Positions 54,930-63,866 of a stretch of DNA of 64,000 nucleotides are shown here, one piece after another (within the stretch, counting starts at the first letter, position 1; each line of letters starts with the position of its first letter). The notes under the pieces were generated by a model. It did no database searches, was not told where the DNA came from, and saw only the letters and a program-made list of their open reading frames with translations. Origin of the DNA: Microbacterium halimionae. Its GTDB lineage: Bacteria; Actinomycetota; Actinomycetes; Actinomycetales; Microbacteriaceae. The position numbers and the translations under genes were made by a program. The stretch lies in contig NZ_JAAOZB010000002.1 in the NCBI RefSeq assembly GCF_011761265.1, forward strand, positions 620,001 through 684,000, written 5' to 3'.

Positions 54930-56993
54930 GTGTCCCACACCATCACCTCTGAGCTCGTGTCTCTTGATGCGAGCCTCGGAGCAGACAAGGCAGCCGTTAT
55001 TCGTGCCCTCGCGGAGCGAGTCGTTGCGCAGGGCCGCGCGACCGATGCTGAAGCGCTGTTTGCCGACGCTTGGGCTCGTGAACAGAAAGATGAAACCGGT
55101 CTTCCCGGTGGCATCGCTATTCCCCATGCAAAGAGCGCCGCTGTAACCGAAGCATCACTCGCGTTCGCCCGCCTTGCACCCGGAATTGACTTCGGAGCAG
55201 ACGACGGACCTGCCGACCTCGTCTTTTTGATTGCGGCTCCCGCGGATGCCGCCGAGGCACACCTCGCAGTGCTCTCTAAGCTTGCGCGCAGCCTGATGCA
55301 AGACGACTTCACTTCGGGACTTCGCGCTGCGAAGACTGCGGATGACGTCGTCACGATCGTGCAGAACGCCATCGGTGAAGGTTCGGCCGCTCCTGCGGCG
55401 ACAGCCGCGGCGCCCACCGAGGCATCGACGTCAGCGTCGGATGACCTTTCGATCGACGGACACCCCGTTCGCATCGTGGCAGTTACGGCGTGTGCGACTG
55501 GCATTGCCCACACATTCATGGCTGCCGATGCCCTCACCGCGGCAGGCAAGAAAGCCGGAATTGACCTGGTCGTTGAACCGCAGGGATCCAGCGGATACCA
55601 GGCGATTGATCCTTCGGTCATCGCGAACGCGGATGCCGTGATCTTCGCTGTCGATGTTGATGTTCGCGAGCCGCAACGTTTTGCGGGAAAGCCTGTCGCT
55701 CGCGCCGGAGTGAAGCGCGGCATCGAGCACCCCGATCAGATGATCGCTGACGCGATCGCTGCAGCCAAGAACCCACAGGGTCCACGTGTGAGTGGCTCGG
55801 CGGCGGCTTCAACGTCGGATGCTCCCTCGCAGCCGACTTCTTGGGGCGCTCGCATCCAGCGTATTTTGCTCACCGGTGTGAGCTACATGATTCCGTTCGT
55901 CGCTGGTGGCGGTTTGTTGATCGCTCTGGGATTCCTGCTCGGCGGATACCAGGTCACCGACAACGCGGCAACGGTCATCACACAGAACTCCCTCTGGGAT
56001 CTGCCCACGACGGACATCACTTCGAATCTTGGCCCGCTCGGCCAATATCTCGGCTCGGTGTTCTTCATGATCGGCGCGACGTCGATGGGCTTCTTGGTGT
56101 CAGCCCTCGCCGGCTATATCGCTTTCGCCATCGCGGACCGGCCCGGTATCGCTCCCGGGTTCGTCGCTGGAGCCGTTGCGGTTCTCATGAACGCCGGCTT
56201 CATTGGTGGCATCATCGGTGGTCTGCTCGCCGGTTTCATCGCATGGTGGCTCGGCCGTTTCAACCCGCCCGCATGGCTCCGCGGTCTCATGCCGGTTGTC
56301 ATCATCCCGCTGATCGGCTCTCTCATCGCCTCTGGTTTGCTGATTCTCTTCCTCGGTCGACCCATCGCATCTCTTATGGAGTTGCTGAATGACGGCCTCA
56401 CAAACCTCGCGGCGACAGACGCGATTGTGGTCGTGGGAATCATCCTCGGTCTCATGATGTGCTTCGATCTCGGTGGCCCGGTCAACAAGGTCGCTTACGC
56501 GTTCGCCACGGCAGGACTCGCGAGTGCGTCTACCGCCGACATCCACGCCGTGCCCTTCCTCATCATGGCCGCGGTTATGGCTTCGGGTATGGTTCCGCCG
56601 CTCGCTATGGCGCTCGCATCCACACTGCTTTCCCGCAAGGTGTTTACCCCGGTCGAGCGCGAAAACGGTAAGGCCGCATGGTTGCTTGGTGCTTCGTTCA
56701 TCAGCGAAGGCGCAATCCCGTTCGCAGCTGCTGATCCATTGCGTGTGATCCCAGCTTCGATGGTCGGTGGAGCAATTACCGGTGGAATGAGTATGCTGCT
56801 CGGTGTCTCGTCGCTTGCCCCCCACGGTGGTATTTTCGTGTTCTTTGCGATCAACCCATTCTGGGCATTCGCCCTTTCAATCGCCATTGGTACGGTCGTA
56901 ACGGCCCTGATCGTCGTCGCATTGAAGACGTTCGTCGGACGAAAAGAACTCCAGGAAGCTGAAGAGAACCCAGCCGTAGCCGTCCCGGTCTGA
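54930..56993 (+). CDS. fruA: fructose PTS permease, IIABC components
   Basis: FruA takes up fructose and phosphorylates it at C1. The 687-residue fusion has EIIA (residues ~1-150, active His66 in GIAIPHAKS), an Ala/Thr linker, EIIB (~175-280, active Cys188 in VTACATGIAHTF) and EIIC with about nine membrane helices (~305-675). The GTG at 54930 is chosen because GGAGG lies 5 bases upstream; the ATG at 54918 has no ribosome binding site. HPr is encoded next; no EI gene is in the window. Confidence 0.93.
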   Translation: MSHTITSELVSLDASLGADKAAVIRALAERVVAQGRATDAEALFADAWAREQKDETGLPGGIAIPHAKSAAVTEASLAFARLAPGIDFGADDGPADLVFLIAAPADAAEAHLAVLSKLARSLMQDDFTSGLRAAKTADDVVTIVQNAIGEGSAAPAATAAAPTEASTSASDDLSIDGHPVRIVAVTACATGIAHTFMAADALTAAGKKAGIDLVVEPQGSSGYQAIDPSVIANADAVIFAVDVDVREPQRFAGKPVARAGVKRGIEHPDQMIADAIAAAKNPQGPRVSGSAAASTSDAPSQPTSWGARIQRILLTGVSYMIPFVAGGGLLIALGFLLGGYQVTDNAATVITQNSLWDLPTTDITSNLGPLGQYLGSVFFMIGATSMGFLVSALAGYIAFAIADRPGIAPGFVAGAVAVLMNAGFIGGIIGGLLAGFIAWWLGRFNPPAWLRGLMPVVIIPLIGSLIASGLLILFLGRPIASLMELLNDGLTNLAATDAIVVVGIILGLMMCFDLGGPVNKVAYAFATAGLASASTADIHAVPFLIMAAVMASGMVPPLAMALASTLLSRKVFTPVERENGKAAWLLGASFISEGAIPFAAADPLRVIPASMVGGAITGGMSMLLGVSSLAPHGGIFVFFAINPFWAFALSIAIGTVVTALIVVALKTFVGRKELQEAEENPAVAVPV

Positions 56994-57027
56994 TTAGCTG
57001 GTGACAGGACCAACGTAAGGAGACACC

Positions 57028-57297
57028 ATGGCAGAACGCCAGGCCACAATCGCGAGCTCGTCGGGGCTTCATGCTCGCCCCGCAAAGCTATTCGTACAGG
57101 CGGTGCAAGAGAAGAAGGTTCCCGTGACCATCGCAGTCGAGGGTGGTGCTGACCTCAATGCGGGAAGCATCCTTTCGCTCATGGGCCTGGGCGCTGGCCA
57201 GGGCACCGTGGTCACACTCAAGGCAGAGGGCGAGGGTGCCGAGCAGGCGCTCGACGAACTCGTCGCACTCCTCGAGACGGATCTCGACGCAGCATAA
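57028..57297 (+). CDS. ptsH: phosphocarrier protein HPr
   Basis: HPr passes phosphate from Enzyme I to FruA. The 89-residue protein has the active His15 in SGLHARPAKLF and a regulatory-serine-like position, Ser47, in NAGSILSLMGLGA. AAGGAG precedes the ATG by 6 bases. It ends the fructose operon, followed by a long terminator. Confidence 0.95.
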   Translation: MAERQATIASSSGLHARPAKLFVQAVQEKKVPVTIAVEGGADLNAGSILSLMGLGAGQGTVVTLKAEGEGAEQALDELVALLETDLDAA

Positions 57298-57303
57298 CGA
57301 GCC

Positions 57304-57360
57304 AAAAAGACGGATGCCGCGGTAACCCCGATGGGGTGCCGCGGCATCCGTCTTTCGTTT
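57304..57360. terminator. bidirectional terminator between ptsH and the MBL-fold gene
   Basis: Perfect 17-base arms (57306-57322 and 57339-57355) contain GGATGCCGCGG. The loop holds a second short stem ACCCC/GGGGT. Runs of A and T flank both sides, so it can serve both converging genes. Confidence 0.88.
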
Positions 57361-57366
57361 GAGCTG

Positions 57367-58005
57367 TTAAAGCTCTGTGGAGTCCCCAGGGTTGAGCTCT
57401 ACGAGTTCGCCGCCGACCTGTTCGACAGCCCATTTGAGACGCTCGCGTCCCATGCCGAGCCCGGCTTGGGAGAGAGTCATATCGTGCGTTGCAAATACCG
57501 CTCGCGGCGAGACGGCAAGAACGAAATCGATAGCGTCGCCGATCTTGAGCCACGGCGCACCCACTGGGGCTGCAAGCAGCTGAACCTTCGTGTGCTTGGG
57601 CACGGCGTAGGAATCGCCCGGGTAATAAAACTCGTCGTTCACGAGCACGCCGACATTGTCGATCATTGGAATGCTTTCGTGGATCACAGCGTGATCGCCG
57701 CCGAAGAACTTCAGCGTGAAGGGAGCAAGCTCGACAGTGTCACCCGGCTTCACCACCGTTATCTCGTAGCCGGCCGCGGCTTTTGCTACGCCTTCTGGTG
57801 CATAGATCGGGGTGCCAGGGCGTGCGGCAAGAATCCGGTCGAGATGCGCGGGGGTCCAATGGTCTGGATGCTCGTGTGTGAGAACGACGCCAACGACGTC
57901 ACGCAGATCTGGAAGGGGAGAAGTGAAGACGCCCGGATCGATGATGAGGGCGCTGCCCTCGCTGTCGATTTTTAGGGCAGCATGTTCGTACTTGGTCACT
58001 CGCAT
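57367..58005 (-). CDS. MBL-fold metal-dependent hydrolase
   Basis: The 212-residue metallo-beta-lactamase-fold protein has the metal-binding motif THEHPDH (His44, His46, Asp48, His49), a later histidine in GGDHAVIHE and the aspartate in YYPGDSYAVP. It is similar to UlaG/YtnP-type lactonases and hydrolases. No signal peptide is present. The substrate is unknown. It is monocistronic and converges on ptsH. Confidence 0.85.
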   Translation of the reverse strand: MRVTKYEHAALKIDSEGSALIIDPGVFTSPLPDLRDVVGVVLTHEHPDHWTPAHLDRILAARPGTPIYAPEGVAKAAAGYEITVVKPGDTVELAPFTLKFFGGDHAVIHESIPMIDNVGVLVNDEFYYPGDSYAVPKHTKVQLLAAPVGAPWLKIGDAIDFVLAVSPRAVFATHDMTLSQAGLGMGRERLKWAVEQVGGELVELNPGDSTEL

Positions 58006-58113
58006 GCTCCTCAGTCAACTCCCGCAATTACGTTGCAGCAAGCTGAAGTGGCGCATCGGCTTCGATTTGTCTGGGGTGCATTTCTCATGGCATAATCGAA
58101 CGGTTGCGTGAAC

Positions 58114-58189
58114 GGCCCCATCGTATAGCGGCCTAGTACCTCGCCCTCTCACGGCGGTAACGCGGGTTCGAATCCCGCTGGGGTCACCA
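58114..58189 (+). tRNA. tRNA-Glu (anticodon CTC)
   Basis: Acceptor GGCCCCA/TGGGGTC, anticodon stem TCGCC/GGCGG with loop CTCTCAC, T arm GCGGG-TTCGAAT-CCCGC. Discriminator A is followed by an encoded CCA (58187-58189), unlike the other tRNAs here. A CATAAT box lies at 58091-58096. Confidence 0.95.
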
Positions 58190-58193
58190 ACCC

Positions 58194-58223
58194 AAAACGC
58201 TCGTCCAAAGGACGGGCGTTTTT
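58194..58223 (+). terminator. terminator after tRNA-Glu
   Basis: AACGCTCGTCC-AAA-GGACGGGCGTT (one G-T pair) followed by TTTT. Confidence 0.88.
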
Positions 58224-58472
58224 GCGTTGCCACCCGGAACTTTTTGGAGTTAATCCCTTCGGAACCGCTGGGAAAGTGTGCCGGTCGATCGTAGCTCCTG
58301 AGCCAAAACGTTACCTTTGTTGTGTTCTCCAACACCCCGGAGGCGTTGAGTACCCCGTGTACACCACCCTGACTGCCGGTTTGTCCAGCGACGACCCCAG
58401 CCATACTTCGACAACAGTTTCCATCTTTCGCGCCGTAGCAACGCGCTCGTCTCGCGCTATGGGAATTACTCG
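58224..58472. other. non-coding gap before the DUF21-CBS pair
   Basis: No convincing gene and no clear promoter box for the following gene were found; GGGA 8 bases before its ATG is the only start signal. Confidence 0.45.
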
Positions 58473-59867
58473 ATGATTACCGCGCTTTTGCTGCTGCTGG
58501 CTGGTCTCGTGCTGACGGTGATCATCATTGCCGCGAATGGATACTTCGTAGCGCAAGAGTTTGCCTACATGTCGGTTGACCGGGCGACCCTACGCGCGAG
58601 AGCGGAAAAGGGCGATGCGTCCGCGAAGCGCGCTCTGGCAGTTACCCGTCGTACATCGTTCATGCTCTCAGGCGCGCAGCTGGGTATTACGGTGACCGGA
58701 CTTTTGGTCGGCTATGTCGCCGAGCCCTTCATCGGTGAGTCTCTCGGCATCCTGCTCGGCGGTGCGGGCGTGCCGCTGGCTCTTGGCATCACGATTGGAA
58801 CCGTGCTCGCGCTCGTACTGGCGACGGTCGTACAGATGACCTTCGGAGAGCTTTTTCCTAAGAACTTGGCTATCGCTAACCCCGATCCGCTCGCGCGGGG
58901 GCTCGCGCGCTCCACTCTTATTTACCTGACAGTTTTCGGTTGGCTGATCACCTTCTTCGATAAGTCCTCGAATGCTCTGCTCCGGCTCATACGAGTTGAG
59001 CCCGTGCACGATGTAGACAGCAGCGCCAACGCTGAGGACCTCGAGCGGATCATCGATGATTCGCGCGCGAGCGGTGATCTGCCGGAAGAACTTTCCCTCC
59101 TTATGGATCGCATTCTCGACTTTCCGGATCAGGATGCCGAGCACGCAATGATCCCGCGCGTACATGTCGACGTCATCTCGTACGACTCGACGGTTGGTGA
59201 GGTGCGCGCGCGAATGGCACACAAGCACAGCCGCTACCCAGTACTCGACGAAAGAGCCGAACCGATTGGCGTCGTGCATCTCGGTGAAGTCCTCAAAACC
59301 GACAAGAGCGACGATCGCCCAGTCACCGCCATCATGCGCGAACCTCTTTTTGTTCCGACTCGCATGCCGCTTCCAGATGTGCTTCAGCAGCTCACGCGTA
59401 CCCGAAATGAGTTAGCCTGCGTGATCGACGAGTACGGCAGTTTCACGGGGGTTCTCACGATTGAGGACCTTGCGGAAGAACTCGTGGGAGAGATCACCGA
59501 CGAACATGACCCCGATGCGCTCACTGGAGCTGAGCGCGACGCTGATGGCGTGTGGGTGATGGATGGCGACATGCACGTCGACGAGGTCGAGCGGGCTGTC
59601 GGCCGCCCCCTGCCTAAGGGTGAGTATGAGACGCTCGCTGGCCTTCTCATCGCGGAGAGTCGAAGCCTCCCAGCGGTAGGGGACGCGCTTCAGATCGTTC
59701 TTCCTGCCGAGCGAGCCGAACTTGTCGACGATGAACCCGCGCGCAGAATTCTCATGGTTGAGGTGACAGCGATCGACAAGCATGTCCCCAGTGAGTTGAA
59801 GATGCGTGTGCGCGAAGAGCCGGCAGAAGCTGCGGCATCTGCCAACGATGAGCGGGGTGATCTATGA
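58473..59867 (+). CDS. DUF21-CBS-CorC membrane protein (hemolysin family), first of a pair
   Basis: The 464-residue protein has a DUF21 (CNNM) membrane domain (about residues 1-160, three to four helices), two CBS domains (about 205-335, VHVDVISYDSTVGEVRARM and PLFVPTRMPLPDVL) and a C-terminal CorC/HlyC domain (WVMDGDMHVDEVERAVGRPL). CNNM/CorC relatives export Mg2+ (sometimes Co2+). The older name hemolysin is misleading. It overlaps the next gene by 4 bases. Confidence 0.9.
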   Translation: MITALLLLLAGLVLTVIIIAANGYFVAQEFAYMSVDRATLRARAEKGDASAKRALAVTRRTSFMLSGAQLGITVTGLLVGYVAEPFIGESLGILLGGAGVPLALGITIGTVLALVLATVVQMTFGELFPKNLAIANPDPLARGLARSTLIYLTVFGWLITFFDKSSNALLRLIRVEPVHDVDSSANAEDLERIIDDSRASGDLPEELSLLMDRILDFPDQDAEHAMIPRVHVDVISYDSTVGEVRARMAHKHSRYPVLDERAEPIGVVHLGEVLKTDKSDDRPVTAIMREPLFVPTRMPLPDVLQQLTRTRNELACVIDEYGSFTGVLTIEDLAEELVGEITDEHDPDALTGAERDADGVWVMDGDMHVDEVERAVGRPLPKGEYETLAGLLIAESRSLPAVGDALQIVLPAERAELVDDEPARRILMVEVTAIDKHVPSELKMRVREEPAEAAASANDERGDL

Positions 59868-60877
59868 ACGCGTGGATCGTCCTTCCTGTCACGGCGTTGC
59901 TTATTGTGCTGAGCGGATTTTTCGTCGTAATCGAGTTCGCACTCCTCGGCGCGCGCCGTCATCGTTTGGAGATGCAGGCCGCCAGCAGTAAGTCTGCGCG
60001 CGCAGCTCTGCGCGGCATGAATGAGCTGACAGTGATGCTCGCCGGTGCGCAGCTGGGCATTACCGTCTGCACCCTTGCTCTGGGCGCTGTCACAAAGCCC
60101 GCCGTCGACGGCCTACTCGGGCCGCTATTCGAAACATGGGGTGCGCCTGACTGGCTTTCCGGTGGGGCAGCGTTCGTGCTGTCGCTGCTCGCAGTGACAT
60201 TCCTGCATCTGGTCGTTGGCGAAATGGCACCGAAGTCGTGGGCGATTGCGCACCCTGAGTTCGCCGCGAAGATCATTGGGATTCCGTCTCGCGCTTTTGT
60301 GTGGCCGCTGCGACCATTCCTGCTGTGGGTAAATCGCATCGCGAACGCGCTGGTCGCCCGTACCGGCGTGCAGCCTGTCGACAGCGCTGCCGTCGGGGGG
60401 AGAGATGCTGACACGATCCGTAATCTTGTCGAGTACTCATCGCAAGTGGGAGTGCTCGAGCCTGACCTCAGAACAGAGATCACCAAGGTGATCGAGTTGC
60501 AGACTGTAACTGTCGACCAGCTCACGGAGCACAGTTCCACCCCCACGTCGGTGGCGCACGATGCATCGGTCGCAGATGTGCAGGCCGCGGCTTTGGAAAG
60601 TGGACATTTGCGTGTGCTGCTGACAGGTGAGGGCGGGCAGACTCCCGCGGTCGTTCATGTACGTGACACCCTGCTCGCTGATCAGAGCACACCGGCCGCA
60701 GAATACGCGCGCCAAGCGCTATCCGTCGACGCGACCACACCTGTCTACGACCTGCTGCGTCAGATGCGCGAAATGCGGGTCCAGCTTGCCGTTGTAGAAG
60801 ACGACGGGGAGTTCAAAGGAGTCGTCACGCTCACCGACGTCGTCGAGCGCGTGCTTCCTAGCGCGAAAGCAGCGTGA
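59864..60877 (+). CDS. DUF21-CBS membrane protein, second of a pair
   Basis: The 337-residue paralogue has the DUF21 domain (FFVVIEFALLGARRHRLE and the GAQLGITVCTLALGAV stretch) and a CBS pair, but no C-terminal CorC domain; it ends at about the second CBS domain. ATG overlaps the preceding stop (ATGA). Such pairs are frequent in actinobacteria and may form a heterodimeric Mg2+ transporter. Confidence 0.88.
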   Translation: MNAWIVLPVTALLIVLSGFFVVIEFALLGARRHRLEMQAASSKSARAALRGMNELTVMLAGAQLGITVCTLALGAVTKPAVDGLLGPLFETWGAPDWLSGGAAFVLSLLAVTFLHLVVGEMAPKSWAIAHPEFAAKIIGIPSRAFVWPLRPFLLWVNRIANALVARTGVQPVDSAAVGGRDADTIRNLVEYSSQVGVLEPDLRTEITKVIELQTVTVDQLTEHSSTPTSVAHDASVADVQAAALESGHLRVLLTGEGGQTPAVVHVRDTLLADQSTPAAEYARQALSVDATTPVYDLLRQMREMRVQLAVVEDDGEFKGVVTLTDVVERVLPSAKAA

Positions 60878-60901
60878 GTGAGCGGATCTGCGAAAGTGGG
60901 G

Positions 60902-60907
60902 TAGTAT
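60902..60907 (+). promoter_or_regulatory. possible -10 box TAGTAT before a short transcript
   Basis: TAGTAT is followed about 32 bases later by the intrinsic terminator at 60939-60971, with no gene between. No good -35 box is visible. Confidence 0.3.
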
Positions 60908-60938
60908 TGACGTCGATAGGCGGACTCTCATTCGTCTC

Positions 60939-60971
60939 GCCCCGGTTGTGTGGTAACGGCCGGGGCTTTTT
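60939..60971 (+). terminator. intrinsic terminator GCCCCGG...CCGGGGC-TTTTT
   Basis: Seven-base GC stem with a loop of about 14 bases, then TTTTT. It may end the DUF21-CBS operon or a short RNA starting near 60914. Confidence 0.75.
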
Positions 60972-61010
60972 CTCTGCCCATTTGCTTTCCCACGCGCCTT
61001 GTCAGCGTGT

Positions 61011-61016
61011 TAGTTT
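61011..61016 (+). promoter_or_regulatory. possible -10 box TAGTTT upstream of DUF6412
   Basis: TAGTTT precedes GAGGGGAG (61031-61038), a strong ribosome binding site 7 bases from the ATG at 61046. Confidence 0.45.
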
Positions 61017-61045
61017 GGGGCATCCTTAACGAGGGGAGAGCGCAC

Positions 61046-61324
61046 ATGTTCGAGTCGATCGGCTCCATGCTGCAGTTCTTCCTTCTCACGGTCGGCGTGA
61101 CTGCTCTCCAGGGCTCGTCATCGACAGTCGTCGTTGTCGCATTGATGGCGTTGGTCCTGGTCGCGCTCTCGGCGCGCATGATTGCCATGAGGGCGAATTC
61201 ACCGCATGGAGCTACGCGGCCTGCGACAGAAATTGACGTTTCGTCGCCGCTTACGCAGAGTGACCCGGATGCGGCGGGCCACATCCGCTCGCGAGCCCCA
61301 GGGTTCGTGGCCTCGGCCACGTAG
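61046..61324 (+). CDS. DUF6412-like small membrane protein
   Basis: This 92-residue protein has an N-terminal hydrophobic segment (SMLQFFLLTVGVTALQ), a second helix (VVVVALMALVLVALSA) and a C-terminal tail DPDAAGHIRSRAPG. That tail and the position before a YidC-like gene match DUF6412, a small actinobacterial family. It may assist the insertase, but this is not known. ATG at 61046 follows GAGGGGAG. Confidence 0.65.
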   Translation: MFESIGSMLQFFLLTVGVTALQGSSSTVVVVALMALVLVALSARMIAMRANSPHGATRPATEIDVSSPLTQSDPDAAGHIRSRAPGFVASAT

Positions 61325-61425
61325 CTCGCGCACATTCACGTCCCCCGCTCTAGGGGTCCGACGCTGATTCTCGGCGCAGATCGTGGCCATGCAGCCCGAA
61401 CTCGACTCCGACGAACGGACACGTC

Positions 61426-62142
61426 ATGGACCCATTTTCTTTTCCACCACTTGCCGCAATTCTCGACGCCGCGTACAGCGGGCTCATGTTGCTCGCGCAA
61501 TTTCTCGATCCGATTGCGGGCAGTGCAGCTGCTGCCGCGGCCATCGTCCTGATCACCGTGCTGGCACGGGCTGTGCTCATTCCGGCTGGGGTACTACAGG
61601 CGAAGTTTGAGCAAACGCAGTCTCGACTCGCCCCAGCGCTCGCTAAGTTGCGGCTTCGGTACGGCAAAGATCGGGAACGACTGCAACGAGAGACGATGCA
61701 GCTTTATGCGTCCGAAAAGGTGTCTCCAGCTGCGGGGTGCCTTCCGGTGCTTTTACAAGCCCCGGTCGTCGGCATTATCTACGCGCTCTTTCTGCACACC
61801 AGCATTGCGGGACACACGAATGCGCTTATGGCAGAGCAGCTTTTTGGGGTTTCTCTCGGCGCAAGCTTCGTGTCTTCGGCGGGATCAGGCGCACTCGAGC
61901 TTTCCACGATTGCGGTGTTTGGCGCGTTGGTGCTGGTGATCGTTCTTGTAGCCGAGCTGTCGCGAAGGTCCTTTTCGATACCAACTGCGCCGCGGTTTGT
62001 GGGCGTGCTGCAGTTCGTCACAGCGGTATTCGCGCTTTTCGTGCCGCTCGCCGCGGTGCTCTACCTCACCGTTACCGTCGCATGGACGTTGGTGCAGCGC
62101 ACCCTTTTGCGAAGGAGGTATCCGCTTTCACCGCCTCGGTGA
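61426..62142 (+). CDS. YidC/Oxa1-like membrane protein insertase
   Basis: The 238-residue protein has the YidC/Oxa1 core: a helix with an inward basic loop (LARAVLIPAGVLQAKFEQTQSRL, with RLRYGKDRERLQRETMQLY as the cytosolic hairpin) and the hallmark CLPVLLQAPVVGIIYAL. It is shorter than the housekeeping YidC and lies away from rpmH-rnpA, so it is probably a second, specialised insertase. It is paired with the DUF6412 gene. Confidence 0.85.
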   Translation: MDPFSFPPLAAILDAAYSGLMLLAQFLDPIAGSAAAAAAIVLITVLARAVLIPAGVLQAKFEQTQSRLAPALAKLRLRYGKDRERLQRETMQLYASEKVSPAAGCLPVLLQAPVVGIIYALFLHTSIAGHTNALMAEQLFGVSLGASFVSSAGSGALELSTIAVFGALVLVIVLVAELSRRSFSIPTAPRFVGVLQFVTAVFALFVPLAAVLYLTVTVAWTLVQRTLLRRRYPLSPPR

Positions 62143-62150
62143 GCGCCTGA

Positions 62151-63866
62151 CTAGGAGGTCTGTTTTGGAGCACCGATGATGCGATCACGCACTTCGCGTC
62201 GAAGAACCTTGCCGACGAGCGAGCGTGGCAGGTCCTCGACGAACACGATTCGACGTGGCACCTTGTGCTCGGCGAGCCGCGAGCGGGCGAAGTCGCGAAT
62301 GGCTGCGGCATCCTGGTCAAAATTTTCGCGGAGGACAATGGCGGCACCAACCTGTTCGCCGCCTTGGCCACGGGGAAGAGCGACCACCGCGACGTCAGCG
62401 ACCGATGGGTGCGCACGAATCGCTTCTTCTACTTCAGTGGGCGCGACATTAAATCCGCCCGTGACAATGAGTTCTTTCAGCCTGTCGACCACGGTGACGA
62501 ATCCATCTTCGGCGACGGTGACGATGTCGCCGGTGCGCAACCAGCCGCCGTCGAGCAGAACTTCTTGGGTCTGTTCAGGTTGGCCCCAGTACCCAGAAAA
62601 GACCTGCGGGCCACGGACGAGGAGTTCACCCGCCTCGCCAAATCCGCGGTCGACCGAGGTGTTCTCCGGGTCGATGACGCGAATATCTGTACTCGGGAAC
62701 GGCACCCCGACAGTCCCGGGTCGGCGGCTTTCTCCAATGGGATTCCCGAGTGCGATTGGCGAAGCCTCCGTCATTCCATAGCCTTCAACGAGGAGGCCAC
62801 CGGTGGCTTTCTCCCACCGCTCAACTGTCGACACGGGAAGGCTCATAGCACCAGAAATAGCGAAGCGAATTGAGTGAAGATCAATAGTGCCGTTGTTCGA
62901 CGCGCGTGAGAGTTGGTCGTATATCGGCGGAACGGCCGGCAGGAATGTTGGGGGACTCTTACGTACTGCGTCCTTGATGAGATCAACATCGAACGTCGGA
63001 AACAGAACGAGTCGCGCACCGATGCTCATCGCGAATGTCAGGCACAGTGTGAGACCGTACGCGTGAAAGAGGGGGAGTACTCCGTAGAAGACTTCTTCGC
63101 CTTCAGTGAGGCCAGGTACCCAAGCGCGGCCCTGCATCGCATTTGCGCGGAGATTGCGGTGAGTGAGAATTGCACCCTTAGGAGCGCCCGTCGTCCCGCT
63201 CGTGTACTGAAGAAGAGCGACGTCATTAAGTTCGGGCCTCGGGGCACTCGGAGATAACGGCGCCGCGGACACTATCTTCTGCCACGGAATGAGCCCCTTG
63301 GCTGTGGGAGTCGCGGTGATGCGCTCACGCGCAGCGCGCGCCTTCGCGACGGGCAGTCGCAACGCAAGCTGCTTTGCGACCGGCATATCGCGAGTGATAT
63401 CGACGCTCACGATGTGCTGGGGCCGTGTGTCTTCTGGCAGACCCGCAACGGTGTCGGCGACCCGGTTCCACACGATGGCGACAGTTGCGCCGTGATCGGC
63501 AAACTGTCGGCCGAGCTCATGAGCTGTGTACAACGGGTTGTGTTCGACGACGATCGCGCCCAGCCGAAGAGTGGCGTAGAAGGCCACGATGTGGGCGGGG
63601 CTGTTTGGCATCACCAAGGCGACACGAGTGCCAGCTCTCACTCCCAAAAGCCGGAGCCCCTCAGCCGCCCGCGTAATCTGCTCGCCGAGAAGACCATATG
63701 TCGTCGTGGCACCGAAGAACTCAAGTGCGACACTCGGCGCATGCCGCTCAACACTCGCCTCGATCATGTCGGGCAACGTTTCGGTGATATCACCGATCTG
63801 GTGCGGAACATTCTGGGCGTATGCCGACAACCAAGACTGGGAAGAAAACGGGTAACGCTCATTCAT
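62151..63866 (-). CDS. long-chain fatty-acid-CoA ligase
   Basis: This adenylate-forming enzyme activates a fatty acid with ATP and CoA. The 571-residue protein has the AMP-binding P-loop YTSGTTGAPKGAILTHRN, VEGYGMTEASP, the adenosine-binding WLRTGDI, and the C-terminal lysine in PRSLVGKVLRRE. It is probably cytosolic or membrane-associated. AGGGG precedes the ATG by about 7 bases. It converges on the YidC-like gene, 8 bases apart. Confidence 0.9.
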   Translation of the reverse strand: MNERYPFSSQSWLSAYAQNVPHQIGDITETLPDMIEASVERHAPSVALEFFGATTTYGLLGEQITRAAEGLRLLGVRAGTRVALVMPNSPAHIVAFYATLRLGAIVVEHNPLYTAHELGRQFADHGATVAIVWNRVADTVAGLPEDTRPQHIVSVDITRDMPVAKQLALRLPVAKARAARERITATPTAKGLIPWQKIVSAAPLSPSAPRPELNDVALLQYTSGTTGAPKGAILTHRNLRANAMQGRAWVPGLTEGEEVFYGVLPLFHAYGLTLCLTFAMSIGARLVLFPTFDVDLIKDAVRKSPPTFLPAVPPIYDQLSRASNNGTIDLHSIRFAISGAMSLPVSTVERWEKATGGLLVEGYGMTEASPIALGNPIGESRRPGTVGVPFPSTDIRVIDPENTSVDRGFGEAGELLVRGPQVFSGYWGQPEQTQEVLLDGGWLRTGDIVTVAEDGFVTVVDRLKELIVTGGFNVAPTEVEEAIRAHPSVADVAVVALPRGQGGEQVGAAIVLRENFDQDAAAIRDFARSRLAEHKVPRRIVFVEDLPRSLVGKVLRREVRDRIIGAPKQTS

